Source: JASTVH01 sp042862465 (lineage in GTDB: Bacteria; Pseudomonadota; Gammaproteobacteria; Pseudomonadales; Oleiphilaceae). From it: a stretch of 64,000 bases of DNA. The notes below the pieces were generated by a model. It was not told the origin of the DNA. It saw nothing but the letters and a program-made list of their open reading frames with translations, and ran no database searches. Positions 15,671 through 24,092 of this stretch are shown here, piece after piece. The stretch lies in the NCBI GenBank assembly GCA_042862465.1, contig JASTVH010000002.1, forward strand, positions 248,001 through 312,000, given 5' to 3'. Both the position numbers and the translations under genes were made by a program. Numbering within the stretch: position 1 is the first letter of the stretch; each line of letters starts with the position of its first letter.

Positions 15671-17162
15671 TCAGCTGCAAACCCACGCCCGCCTGCAGCC
15701 CGACGCCATCGCCCTTGAAGGCATGAAAACGCGTCTGAGCTACGCGCAGTTGCATGCGCGCATGTCCGATCTGGCCTACCGGCTGGGTGAGGCCGGCGTA
15801 CGCCGCGTGGGACTGATTGGCGACAACAGCCCGGCCTGGATCGTCGCGGATCTGGCCCTGTGGCAGGCGGGCCTGCTCAATGTGCCGGTGCCCCCGTTCT
15901 TTTCCGAACGCCAGATCGCGCACCTGATCGAAAGCGCCGGTCTCGATGCGCTGATTGGCGCTCCCGCCTTGCTCGAAACCCTTGCGCCGGGGCAAACCAT
16001 CGAATCGCTGGACCAGGACCTGGGCCTGGCCCGGTTACCCGAACCCCGGTCACTGCCTCCCATCGATCCGGCGATCCGCAAGGTGACCTTCACCTCGGGC
16101 AGCAGCGGCACGCCCAAGGGTGTCTGCCTGACGACCGCCAATCTTGATAACACCGTGGACGGTCTCAACCAGGCCCTGTCCGACGTCACCCTGGACGACC
16201 ACCTGTGCGTGCTGCCTCTGGCCACACTGCTGGAGAACGTCGCCGGGGTTTACCTGCCCCTGAGCCGGGGCGCCCGGGTGAGTGTGTTACCACTGGGCGA
16301 GCTCGGCCTGGGCGGCAGCTCCGGACTCGACCCCGCGCGGTTCCTCGACACCCTCAAGCGCCTGCAGCCGCATTCGCTCATTTTCATCCCGCAACTGCTC
16401 AAGGCGCTGGTGCAGGCCGCCGAAGCCGGCCAGACCCTGCCCGATTCCCTGCGTTTCGTGGCCGTGGGCGGTGGCAAGGTGGCGCCCTCCCTGCTGGAGG
16501 CTGCCCACCGCCATGGCTTGCCGGTCTATGAAGGCTACGGCCTGTCCGAATGCAGCTCCGTGGTGGCACTCAACACGCCGGGGGCCAATCGACCCGGCAA
16601 GGTGGGCCGGCCGCTGCCGCATCTGGAGGTCCGCGTGGCGGATAACGGTGAAATCCTGGTGCGCGGCAACACCATGGCCGGTTACCTCGGCGAGCCGCCG
16701 CTGGGTGAAGACTGGCTGCATACCGGGGACCTGGGCGAATTCGACAGCGACGGCTATCTCAGCATCAACGGTCGCCTGAAGAACTACTTCATCACCGCCT
16801 TCGGTCGCAACGTGCACCCGGAGTGGCTGGAAAGCGAATTCCAGGCCCACCCCGCCATTGCCCAGATCGCCGTGTTCGGGGACGACCTGCCGCAGCCGGT
16901 GGCCATCATCGTACCCAACGCCGGCTACCGCCGCTCCGATATCGAGGACGCCATTGATAGCATCAATGCGACCCTGCCGGACTATGCCCGCATCGGACGC
17001 CTGTTGCTGGCGCCCATGCCCTTTTCCGTCGCCAACGGCCTTGCCACCGCCAACGGGCGCATCGTGCGCCGGGCCGTTGAAGACCACTATCAAGCCTGGA
17101 TCTATCCCGAAGCGGACATCCATTCCACATTGAACGCGTTACGCGAGGAGCAACCGTCATGA
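15654..17162 (+). CDS. AMP-dependent acyl ligase (ANL superfamily) with Arg at the A10 position
   Basis: A 502-residue adenylate-forming enzyme. The A3 P-loop TSGSSGTPKG starts at residue 147, the A5 motif reads YEGYGLSEC, and A7/A8 reads TGDLGEFDSDGYLSINGR. It probably activates a fatty or other carboxylic acid as acyl-AMP for a neighbouring enzyme or CoA. Unusually, the C-terminal A10 motif reads NGRIVRR (Arg469) where the family normally has NGKI with the catalytic Lys. It overlaps the preceding gene by 17 bp and the next by 4 bp, so translation is coupled. Confidence 0.88.
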   Translation: MTSVLDQLQTHARLQPDAIALEGMKTRLSYAQLHARMSDLAYRLGEAGVRRVGLIGDNSPAWIVADLALWQAGLLNVPVPPFFSERQIAHLIESAGLDALIGAPALLETLAPGQTIESLDQDLGLARLPEPRSLPPIDPAIRKVTFTSGSSGTPKGVCLTTANLDNTVDGLNQALSDVTLDDHLCVLPLATLLENVAGVYLPLSRGARVSVLPLGELGLGGSSGLDPARFLDTLKRLQPHSLIFIPQLLKALVQAAEAGQTLPDSLRFVAVGGGKVAPSLLEAAHRHGLPVYEGYGLSECSSVVALNTPGANRPGKVGRPLPHLEVRVADNGEILVRGNTMAGYLGEPPLGEDWLHTGDLGEFDSDGYLSINGRLKNYFITAFGRNVHPEWLESEFQAHPAIAQIAVFGDDLPQPVAIIVPNAGYRRSDIEDAIDSINATLPDYARIGRLLLAPMPFSVANGLATANGRIVRRAVEDHYQAWIYPEADIHSTLNALREEQPS

Positions 17163-17842
17163 GTTTCTTCCAGACCCTGCAAACCGCCACCGAAAGCCAG
17201 CGCCAGCACGTTTTCCAGGCGCCGGCCATCGCCGCCATCCAGAACGGTGAATTCAGCAAAGAGGCCTACACCTACTTCCTGACCCAGGCCTACCACCACG
17301 TCAAGCACACCGTGCCGCTGATGATGGCCTGTGGCGGCCGCCTGCCGGAACGGCTGGAGAAGGTCCGCGAGGCCCTGGTGGAATACATTGAGGAGGAATA
17401 CGGCCACCACGAGTGGATCCTCAACGACCTGGCCGCCTGCGGGGTGGACAAGGAGGCCGTGCGCAACGGCCAGCCGGACCTGCCCATCGAGCTGATGGTG
17501 TCGTTCCTCTACGACCAGATCCATCGCGGCAACCCCATGGCCTTCTTCGGCATGGTCCAGGTCCTGGAAGGCACCAGCATCGAGCTGGCGACCGATCTGG
17601 GCAAGCAGATCCAGGACAGCCTGCAGCTGCCCAACACCGCCTTCAGCTACCTGTATTCCCACGGCAATCTGGACCTGGAACACTTCAAGTTCTTCCAGAA
17701 CCTGATGGACGACGTCACCGATCCGGACGACCAGGCCGCCATCATCCACAGCGCGCAGGTGGTCTACCGCCTGTATGGCGACATGCTGCACCAGATTCCG
17801 CTGAAGCAAACCACAGGAGAGAAAGCCCATGCCGCTGCATGA
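17159..17842 (+). CDS. haem-oxygenase-like di-iron oxidase (TenA/iron-containing redox family)
   Basis: A 227-residue all-helical protein of the TenA/haem-oxygenase-like fold. Candidate metal ligands are arranged as in di-metal oxidases such as UndA: Glu80 and His83 (EEYGHH), Glu137 (VLEGTS), and Asp172/His175 (LDLEHF), with His47/His50 in an early helix. Characterised relatives use O2 to decarboxylate, desaturate or cleave fatty acids or amino acids, so a tailoring oxidation of the product made by the adjacent ligase and acyltransferase is plausible. The substrate is unknown. It overlaps its neighbours by 4 and 14 bp. Confidence 0.85.
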   Translation: MSFFQTLQTATESQRQHVFQAPAIAAIQNGEFSKEAYTYFLTQAYHHVKHTVPLMMACGGRLPERLEKVREALVEYIEEEYGHHEWILNDLAACGVDKEAVRNGQPDLPIELMVSFLYDQIHRGNPMAFFGMVQVLEGTSIELATDLGKQIQDSLQLPNTAFSYLYSHGNLDLEHFKFFQNLMDDVTDPDDQAAIIHSAQVVYRLYGDMLHQIPLKQTTGEKAHAAA

Positions 17843-18629
17843 CCAGACCTTCCTGTTTTTCGGCGCCAGTGGTGGCATCGGCCGTGCGCTGGTGCCGCGC
17901 CTGCTGCAGGAAGGCGTGCGCCTGATCCTGGCGGGCCGCAACCCGGCCAAGCTGGAGCAACTGCGCCAGGAGCTGAGTGAAGGCACGGACCGCGTCAGTA
18001 TCGTCCAGTGCGACCTGGGGGCGGACGACTGCGCCCAGCAGCTGGAACGGCTGGCCACGGAAAACCCCGAGGTGGACGGCATCGTGCACTGCGCCGGCCA
18101 GAACGATTTTGCCTCTATCGAGGCCCTGGCGCCCGAGGCCATCGACCGCATGCTGACGGTCAACCTGCGCAGCGCCCTGCTGCTGGCACATACCTTCGTG
18201 CCGCGCTTCCGCCAGCGCCAGAAGGGTCAGTTCGTGTTTGTCGGCTCCACCTTCGGCAGCATCGGATTCCCCGGCTACACCGCCTACTGCGCCAGCAAGT
18301 TCGGCCTGCGCGGATTTGCCGAGGCGCTGCGCCGGGAGCTCGCCGACACCCCCCTGCAGGTCCTCTACATGGCCCCCCGGGCCACGCTGACCGCCATGAA
18401 CCCGGAGGCGGTCAACAACCTCAACAAGGCCCTGGGCAACCACATGGATCCGCCCGAGCAGGTGGCCGACGACATTGTCCGCGCCATGCGCGAGCAGCGC
18501 TCGCAAACCTTCATCGGCTGGCCGGAAAAGCTCTTTGTCCGCATCAACGGCATCCTGCCGCGCATCGTGGATCGCGCCCTGGGCAAGCAGTTGCCCACCA
18601 TCAAACGGTTTCTGGAGGTCAAATCATGA
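17829..18629 (+). CDS. SDR family oxidoreductase
   Basis: A 266-residue classical short-chain dehydrogenase: nucleotide-binding GASGGIG near residue 13, HCAGQND (the NAG position), and the catalytic YCASK with an upstream Ser in VGSTFGS. NAD(P)H-linked reduction or oxidation of a keto or hydroxy group in the pathway of the surrounding genes is expected. The C-terminus (PPEQVADDIVRAM, then a hydrophobic/basic tail) resembles SDRs acting on long-chain acyl substrates. It overlaps the upstream gene by 14 bp and the downstream gene by 4 bp. Confidence 0.87.
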   Translation: MPLHDQTFLFFGASGGIGRALVPRLLQEGVRLILAGRNPAKLEQLRQELSEGTDRVSIVQCDLGADDCAQQLERLATENPEVDGIVHCAGQNDFASIEALAPEAIDRMLTVNLRSALLLAHTFVPRFRQRQKGQFVFVGSTFGSIGFPGYTAYCASKFGLRGFAEALRRELADTPLQVLYMAPRATLTAMNPEAVNNLNKALGNHMDPPEQVADDIVRAMREQRSQTFIGWPEKLFVRINGILPRIVDRALGKQLPTIKRFLEVKS

Positions 18630-19264
18630 GAAGGATGATTCTAGCGCTGGTCGTCGGTGGTCTGTGGTCGGTCGCTCTCGGCGCACAGGCCGGCGAGATG
18701 CAGGACCGCCTGCTGGAGATTCAGCATCAGTGGGCCCATATCAATTACGAAATGACAGACGACGACAAGAAAGTGGATGCCTTTGACGAACTGGCCGCCA
18801 AGGCCGACCAGCTGGCGCAGGACTACCCGCAGCAGGCCGAACCCCTGGCCTGGAAAGGCATCATCCTCAGCACCGAGGCCGGCGCCGCCGGGGGGCTGAG
18901 TGCCCTGGGGCTGGTGGACGATGCCCGCCAGGCGTTTGAAAAGTCCCTCGCCATCAATCCCGACGCCGCCGGCGGTTCCGCCCACACCTCCCTGGGCAGC
19001 CTGTACTACCAGGTGCCGGGCTGGCCGATCAGTTTCGGCGATGACGAGAAGGCCGAACAGCAGCTCAAGGCCGGCCTGGCTGTCGACCCGCAGAGCATCG
19101 ACGGCAACTACTTCTACGCCGACTACCTCAAGGAACAGGACCAGTGCGACAAGGCCATGACCTATTTCCAGAAGGCCCTGGACGCTCCGGCCCGCCCCGA
19201 ACGGCCGCTGGCGGACAAGGGTCGGCGGAAGGAGATCCGGGCCAAAATGGCGGAGTGCGAATAA
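18626..19264 (+). CDS. exported TPR-like repeat protein
   Basis: A 212-residue protein with an N-terminal signal peptide (MRRMILALVVGGLWSVALGAQA) and helical TPR-like repeats (DDARQAFEKSLAINPDA; AEQQLKAGLAVDPQS; KAMTYFQKALDAPA). It is probably periplasmic and a scaffold or interaction partner. Its ATG overlaps the SDR stop (ATGA). As the last gene of the operon it suggests that the pathway has an envelope component, but its precise role is unknown. Confidence 0.82.
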   Translation: MRRMILALVVGGLWSVALGAQAGEMQDRLLEIQHQWAHINYEMTDDDKKVDAFDELAAKADQLAQDYPQQAEPLAWKGIILSTEAGAAGGLSALGLVDDARQAFEKSLAINPDAAGGSAHTSLGSLYYQVPGWPISFGDDEKAEQQLKAGLAVDPQSIDGNYFYADYLKEQDQCDKAMTYFQKALDAPARPERPLADKGRRKEIRAKMAECE

Positions 19265-19380
19265 CTTTCGGAGTTCGGGCGGTCCGTCGGTCGTCGCAAT
19301 TCAGGACAGGGTGTTGCTCAAGATCGCGGTGTGACGATGTGAAAAACTCGAACGTCACACTCCGTGTCCTTGATATTTTT

Positions 19381-19424
19381 TTGACAAATTCCTGACGTTC
19401 TCCTGACGGCCCGCCCCATAGACT
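19381..19424 (+). promoter_or_regulatory. arn operon promoter with 11-bp-spaced half-sites
   Basis: Three YTGAC half-sites recur with exact 11-bp periodicity (TTGAC at 19381, CTGAC at 19392 and 19403); the last two form CCTGAC-N5-CCTGAC. The repeat ends 11 bp before TAGACT (19419-19424), the -10. The layout is that of an OmpR/PhoB-family binding site replacing the -35. A hairpin (GTGTGACG / CGTCACAC, 19329-19360) lies just upstream. The leader to the arnB ATG is about 140 nt. Confidence 0.65.
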
Positions 19425-19571
19425 GACCAGAACGAAATGGCCCGTTTCGTGGCGGTGGAAAGCCGTCACCCACCCGGTGGATGCCACCTTTCCGCCAGCG
19501 AAGCGCCCGGGCCGGTGGTCCTTCGCCCATACACCGCTGTCCCTCACACCGACTGGGAGCCCAATACAGGT

Positions 19572-20708
19572 ATGTCAGAGTTCCTGCCCTTTTCACGTCC
19601 ATCCATGGGCGATGAGGAAATCGCCGCCGTGACCGATGTGCTGCGTTCCGGCTGGATTACCACCGGCCCCAGGAACCAGGAGCTGGAAACGGCATTTTGC
19701 GAGACCCTGGGATGCCGGCACGCCATCGCCGTGTCATCCGCCACCGCCGGCATGCACGTGACCCTGATGGCCCTGGGTATCGGCCCCGGTGATGAGGTGA
19801 TCACGCCCTCCCAGACCTGGGTCTCCACCGTCAACCTCATCTGCCTGCTGGGGGCCACCCCGGTGTTCGTGGATGTGGATCGCGACACTCTGATGACCGA
19901 TGCCGATCGTATCGAGTCGGCGATTACGCCCCGCACCAAGGCGATCGTGCCGGTGCACTATGCTGGCGCTCCCATCGACCTGGATCCGATCGAAGCGCTT
20001 GCAGACAAGCACCGCCTGGCGCTGATCGAAGACGCCGCCCACGCCGCCGGCACCCACTACCGGGAACGGCCGATCGGTCAGCGGGGCACGGCGGTCTTTT
20101 CCTTCCACGCGATCAAGAACATGACATGTGCCGAAGGCGGCCTGGTAGTGACGGACGACGATGCCCTGGCCGAGCGTGTGCGCCGGCTCAAGTTCCACGG
20201 CCTCGGCGCCGACGCCTTCGACCGCGAGACCCAGGGACGCAAGCCCCAGGCGGAAGTGCTGGAGCCCGGTTTCAAGTACAACCTGGCGGACATCAACGCC
20301 GCCCTGGCCCTGGTGCAACTCCAACGCCTGCCCGCACTCAACGCCCGCCGCGCCGAGCTCGCCCGGCAGTACCGGGAAAGCCTGCAGGGCCTGCCGGTCT
20401 CGCCGCTCGCCCTGCCCGACTACCCCCACCAGCATGCCTGGCACCTCTTTATCGTGCGGGTGGACGCCGAGCAGGCCGGCATCGACCGGGACGGTTTCAT
20501 GCAGGCGCTGAAGGAACGCCAGATCGGCACCGGCATCCATTTCCGCGCGGTACACACGCAAAAGTACTACCGCGAGCGCTTCCCCAACCTCGACCTGCCC
20601 CACACCGAGTGGAATTCACAGCGCCTGTGCACCCTGCCCCTGTTCCCGGACATGACCGCAGCGGATGTGGCACGGGTCGTTAACGCCATCAAAGAGATTC
20701 TGGACTGA
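19572..20708 (+). CDS. arnB: UDP-4-amino-4-deoxy-L-arabinose-oxoglutarate aminotransferase ArnB
   Basis: A 378-residue DegT/DnrJ/EryC1/StrS aminotransferase. MSEFLPFSRPSMGDEEIAAV is a typical ArnB start, which decides the ATG at 19572 over the open frame reaching back to 19437. The PLP Lys is Lys182 in FSFHAIKNM. It converts UDP-L-Ara4O and glutamate to UDP-L-Ara4N, in the pathway that decorates lipid A with 4-amino-4-deoxy-L-arabinose and gives resistance to polymyxin and cationic peptides. First gene of arnBCADTEF; the ribosome binding site is weak (ACAGG). Confidence 0.95.
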   Translation: MSEFLPFSRPSMGDEEIAAVTDVLRSGWITTGPRNQELETAFCETLGCRHAIAVSSATAGMHVTLMALGIGPGDEVITPSQTWVSTVNLICLLGATPVFVDVDRDTLMTDADRIESAITPRTKAIVPVHYAGAPIDLDPIEALADKHRLALIEDAAHAAGTHYRERPIGQRGTAVFSFHAIKNMTCAEGGLVVTDDDALAERVRRLKFHGLGADAFDRETQGRKPQAEVLEPGFKYNLADINAALALVQLQRLPALNARRAELARQYRESLQGLPVSPLALPDYPHQHAWHLFIVRVDAEQAGIDRDGFMQALKERQIGTGIHFRAVHTQKYYRERFPNLDLPHTEWNSQRLCTLPLFPDMTAADVARVVNAIKEILD

Positions 20709-20712
20709 ATAC

Positions 20713-21693
20713 GTGCTGATCGATCAAGCCATTCAACAGGTGTCCGTTGTTATCCCGGTCTTCAACGAGGAGGCCAGCCTGCCGGAGTTGCTGCAGCGGA
20801 CCGAAGCCGCCTGCCAGCAACTCGACAAGGACTACGAGATCGTCCTGGTGGACGACGGCAGCCACGACCGCTCCATGGAACTGATGCTGGCAGCTTCCGA
20901 GCAGCCCGACAGCCATGTGGTGGCGGTGATCCTCAACCGCAACTACGGCCAGCACGCCGCCATCTTCGCCGGCTTCAGCGAAGCCCGGGGCGATCTGATC
21001 ATCACCCTGGATGCCGACCTGCAGAATCCGCCGGAAGAAATCCCGCGCCTGGTGGCGACCGCCGAGGAAGGCTACGACGTGGTCGGCACGGTGCGCCAGA
21101 ACCGTCAGGACACCCTCTTCCGCAGGCTGTCCTCCAGGCTCATCAACGGCGCGGTAAAAAAGGCCACCGGCGTCGCCATGACCGACTATGGCTGCATGCT
21201 GCGCGCCTACCGCCGGCCGATCATCGAGGCCATGCTGGCCTGTGAGGAGCGCAGCACCTTCATTCCCATCCTCGCCAACAGCTTTGCCCGGCACTTCATC
21301 GAAATCCCGGTGAACCACGCCGAACGCGAACACGGCGAGTCCAAGTACAGCTTCATGAAGCTGATCAACCTGATGTTCGACCTGGTCACCACCATGACCA
21401 CCGCGCCCCTGCGCCTGTTGAGCATCCTCGGCACCCTGATTGCCGGCAGCGGCTTTCTGTTCGCCTTCTTCCTTCTGGTCATGCGCTTCTGGCTGGGCCG
21501 GGAATGGGCGGCGGAAGGGGTGTTCACCCTGTTCGCCATCCTTTTCATCTTCGTGGGATTCCAGTTCCTCGGCATGGGCCTGCTCGGTGAGTACCTCGGG
21601 CGCATGTACAACGATGTCCGCGCGCGTCCCCGCTACTTCGTGCAGAAGGTGGCTCGCAATCACATTCAGACCACGCAGGATCAAGAACCGTGA
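20713..21693 (+). CDS. arnC: undecaprenyl-phosphate 4-deoxy-4-formamido-L-arabinose transferase ArnC
   Basis: A 326-residue GT2 glycosyltransferase: VVIPVFNEEASL, LVDDGSHDRS and DADLQNPPEEIP (nucleotide and metal binding), then two C-terminal transmembrane helices (about 235-300). It moves Ara4-formyl-N from UDP to undecaprenyl phosphate at the inner membrane. I placed the start at the GTG 20713, 4 bp after the arnB stop; the frame is open further back into arnB, but homologues begin near VSVVIPVFNEE. The gene overlaps arnA by 4 bp. Confidence 0.94.
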   Translation: MLIDQAIQQVSVVIPVFNEEASLPELLQRTEAACQQLDKDYEIVLVDDGSHDRSMELMLAASEQPDSHVVAVILNRNYGQHAAIFAGFSEARGDLIITLDADLQNPPEEIPRLVATAEEGYDVVGTVRQNRQDTLFRRLSSRLINGAVKKATGVAMTDYGCMLRAYRRPIIEAMLACEERSTFIPILANSFARHFIEIPVNHAEREHGESKYSFMKLINLMFDLVTTMTTAPLRLLSILGTLIAGSGFLFAFFLLVMRFWLGREWAAEGVFTLFAILFIFVGFQFLGMGLLGEYLGRMYNDVRARPRYFVQKVARNHIQTTQDQEP

Positions 21694-23708
21694 AAAACGT
21701 CGTCGTCTTTGCTTATCACGATATCGGTTGCACCGGCATCCGGGCCCTCCTGGAAGCCGACTTCAACATCCAGGCCGTGTTTACCCACGTCGACGACCCG
21801 GGTGAAAACCGTTTCTTCGACTCGGTCGCCCAGCTGTGTGCTGAACACGACCTGCCGATCCACGCCCCGGAGGACGTCAACCATCCGTTGTGGGTGGCGC
21901 GCATCCGCGAAATGCAGCCGGACTACATCTTCTCGTTCTACTACCGCGACCTGCTCAAACCGGAACTGCTGGACGCGGCCCGTGGTGGCGCCTTCAACCT
22001 GCACGGCTCGCTGCTGCCGGCCTACCGCGGCCGCGCGCCCGCCAACTGGGTGCTGGTCAACGGTGAGCGCGAGACCGGTGTAACCCTCCACCGGATGATT
22101 GAAAAGCCGGATGCGGGCGACATCGCCGGCCAGCGCAAGGTGACCATCTCCGGCGATGACACCGCCCTGACCCTCCACCGTAAGCTCAATACGGCGGCCG
22201 GCGAGCTACTGGCGGACCTGCTACCGGCCTTCCGCGAAGGCCAGGTCACTCTCACGCCCCAGGACGAAAGCCGCGCCAGCTACTACGGTCGGCGCACACC
22301 GGCCGATGGCGAGCTGCACTGGAACCGCCCGGCCCGGGAGCTGTACAACCTGGTACGGGCGGTCACCCAGCCCTATCCGGGCGCCTTCACCTTCGCCGGT
22401 GACCGCAAGATGGTCGTCTGGCAGGCCGCCATCATCGACGAACAGCATCACAGCACGCCCGGCACCATCCTGAGCGTTGATCCATTACGTGTGGTCTGCG
22501 GTGAGGGCGTACTGGAGATCCGCGCCGGCCAGAGCCAACAGGGCCTCTATGTCCGCGGTGCCCAACTGGCCCGGGAACAGGGGCTGGTGGAAGGCATGCG
22601 TCTGGGGCCCAAGGCATCGGCTCAGATCGGCCAGGGCCGGCGCAAGCGCATTCTGGTGCTGGGTATCAACGGCTTTATTGGCAACCACCTCACGGAGCGG
22701 CTGCTGGAAGACGGCGGCTACGAGATCTACGGCATGGACATGAGCTCCGATGCCATCAGCCGCTTCATCGGCAATCCCAACTTCCACTTTGTGGAGGGGG
22801 ACATCAGCATCCACAGCGAGTGGATCGAGTACCACATCAAGAAGTGCGACATCGTTCTGCCGCTGGTGGCCATCGCCACGCCCATCGAGTACACCCGCAA
22901 TCCGCTGCGGGTGTTCGAGCTGGACTTCGAGGAAAACCTCAAGATCGTGCGCTACTGCGTCAAGTACAACAAGCGCATCATTTTCCCGTCCACCTCCGAG
23001 GTGTACGGCATGTGTGACGATGAGCATTTCGACGAGGACCGCTCACGCCTGATCGTTGGCCCCATCAACAAGCAGCGCTGGATCTATTCCATCTCCAAGC
23101 AGCTGCTGGACCGGGTCATCTGGGCCTACGGCAAGAAAGAGGGCCTCAGCTTCACCCTGTTCCGTCCGTTCAACTGGATGGGCCCGCGCCTGGACAGCCT
23201 GGATTCGGCCCGCATCGGCAGTTCCCGGGCCATCACCCAGCTGATTCTCAACCTGGTGGAAGGCACGCCCATCAAGCTGGTGGACGGCGGCGCCCAGAAG
23301 CGCTGCTTCACCGACATCGTCGACGGCATCGAAGCCCTGTTCCGGATCATCGAGAACAAGGACAACCTCTGCGAGGGCCAGATCATCAACATCGGCAATC
23401 CGGACAACGAAGCCAGCATCCGCGAACTGGCGGAAACCCTGTGCGCCAAGTTCGAGGCCCATCCGCTGCGCCAGCAGTTCCCACCCTTCGCCGGCATGGT
23501 GGAGATCGAAAGCCACGCCTACTACGGCGACGGCTATCAGGACGTTTCCCACCGCCGACCGAGCATCCGCAATGCCAAGCGGCTGCTGGACTGGGAGCCG
23601 GGCATCCACATGGACGAAACCATTGAGAAGACGCTGGATTTCTTCCTCCAGGGCGCCGTTGGGAAGGAATGGCAGGAGCGGGAGGCGTTGGGGCGTATCG
23701 CGGTGTAG
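21690..23708 (+). CDS. arnA: bifunctional UDP-glucuronate decarboxylase / UDP-Ara4N formyltransferase ArnA
   Basis: A 672-residue bifunctional enzyme starting at GTG. The N-terminal formyltransferase (residues 1 to about 300) carries NLHGSLLPAYRGRAP with the catalytic His. The C-terminal NAD-dependent dehydrogenase/decarboxylase (about 315-660) has LGINGFIGNHL and the catalytic YSISK. It makes UDP-Ara4O from UDP-glucuronate and formylates UDP-Ara4N. Length and domain order match the enterobacterial protein. It overlaps arnC by 4 bp. Downstream, a 384-bp gap with repeats separates it from arnD. Confidence 0.95.
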   Translation: MKNVVVFAYHDIGCTGIRALLEADFNIQAVFTHVDDPGENRFFDSVAQLCAEHDLPIHAPEDVNHPLWVARIREMQPDYIFSFYYRDLLKPELLDAARGGAFNLHGSLLPAYRGRAPANWVLVNGERETGVTLHRMIEKPDAGDIAGQRKVTISGDDTALTLHRKLNTAAGELLADLLPAFREGQVTLTPQDESRASYYGRRTPADGELHWNRPARELYNLVRAVTQPYPGAFTFAGDRKMVVWQAAIIDEQHHSTPGTILSVDPLRVVCGEGVLEIRAGQSQQGLYVRGAQLAREQGLVEGMRLGPKASAQIGQGRRKRILVLGINGFIGNHLTERLLEDGGYEIYGMDMSSDAISRFIGNPNFHFVEGDISIHSEWIEYHIKKCDIVLPLVAIATPIEYTRNPLRVFELDFEENLKIVRYCVKYNKRIIFPSTSEVYGMCDDEHFDEDRSRLIVGPINKQRWIYSISKQLLDRVIWAYGKKEGLSFTLFRPFNWMGPRLDSLDSARIGSSRAITQLILNLVEGTPIKLVDGGAQKRCFTDIVDGIEALFRIIENKDNLCEGQIINIGNPDNEASIRELAETLCAKFEAHPLRQQFPPFAGMVEIESHAYYGDGYQDVSHRRPSIRNAKRLLDWEPGIHMDETIEKTLDFFLQGAVGKEWQEREALGRIAV

Positions 23709-23800
23709 TGGGAGAGGTTTTTTTAGGTTCATCGCGGATTGGAGTGAACGCTGCCAGAGGGTCAAGAACGCGACCGCCTGCGCTTTCATGACAGCCCAAT

Positions 23801-23892
23801 CCGTCATCCCCGCGAAGGCGGGGATCCAGGGCGTATGGCTTCCAGATTAGCGGTTTGCCGCTCTGGATACCCGCCTTCGCGGGTATGACGGG
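23801..23892. repeat. REP-like inverted repeat (CCGTCATCCCCGCGAAGG family)
   Basis: Arms at 23801-23829 and 23861-23892 pair with few mismatches: CCGTCAT + CCCCGCGAAGGCGGGG + ATCCAG against CTGGAT + ACCCGCCTTCGCGGGT + ATGACGG. Each arm is itself a hairpin (CCCGC...GCGGG). This is a common dispersed extragenic palindrome of proteobacteria. It lies in the arnA-arnD gap (23709-24092), the only long break in the operon, and could modulate expression of the distal arn genes. Confidence 0.8.
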
Positions 23893-23991
23893 GTATGTTT
23901 GGCCTCGGAGGAGAGCATTCGAAAGCGCATTTCACACTGAAGAGCGAAGAACCTTTTTTTATAGAGACTTTGGAGCTCCCCCAGTCTGAGA

Positions 23992-24016
23992 GGGGACAGA
24001 ATTCAATTCTGTCCCC
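23992..24016. repeat. 25-bp perfect palindrome (GGGGACAGAATT type)
   Basis: A perfect inverted repeat with 12-bp arms (GGGGACAGAATT / AATTCTGTCCCC) around a single central C. This motif recurs in many proteobacterial genomes in extragenic positions, sometimes near REP-associated transposases; none is present here. It lies about 75 bp upstream of the arnD ATG. Confidence 0.75.
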
Positions 24017-24092
24017 TTGCACGGGGTAAAGCCCCTGAACCGAAAGCCTCCAAAACTCGCAAACCACACACCCAGCCTTACCAGGACAACCC

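Noticed and set aside
19329..19360. GTGTGACG / CGTCACAC hairpin as a terminator of the five-gene operon
   Set aside because: The loop is 16 nt and the T-run begins about 15 bp later rather than directly after the stem, so it is not a convincing Rho-independent terminator; it may be an operator instead.
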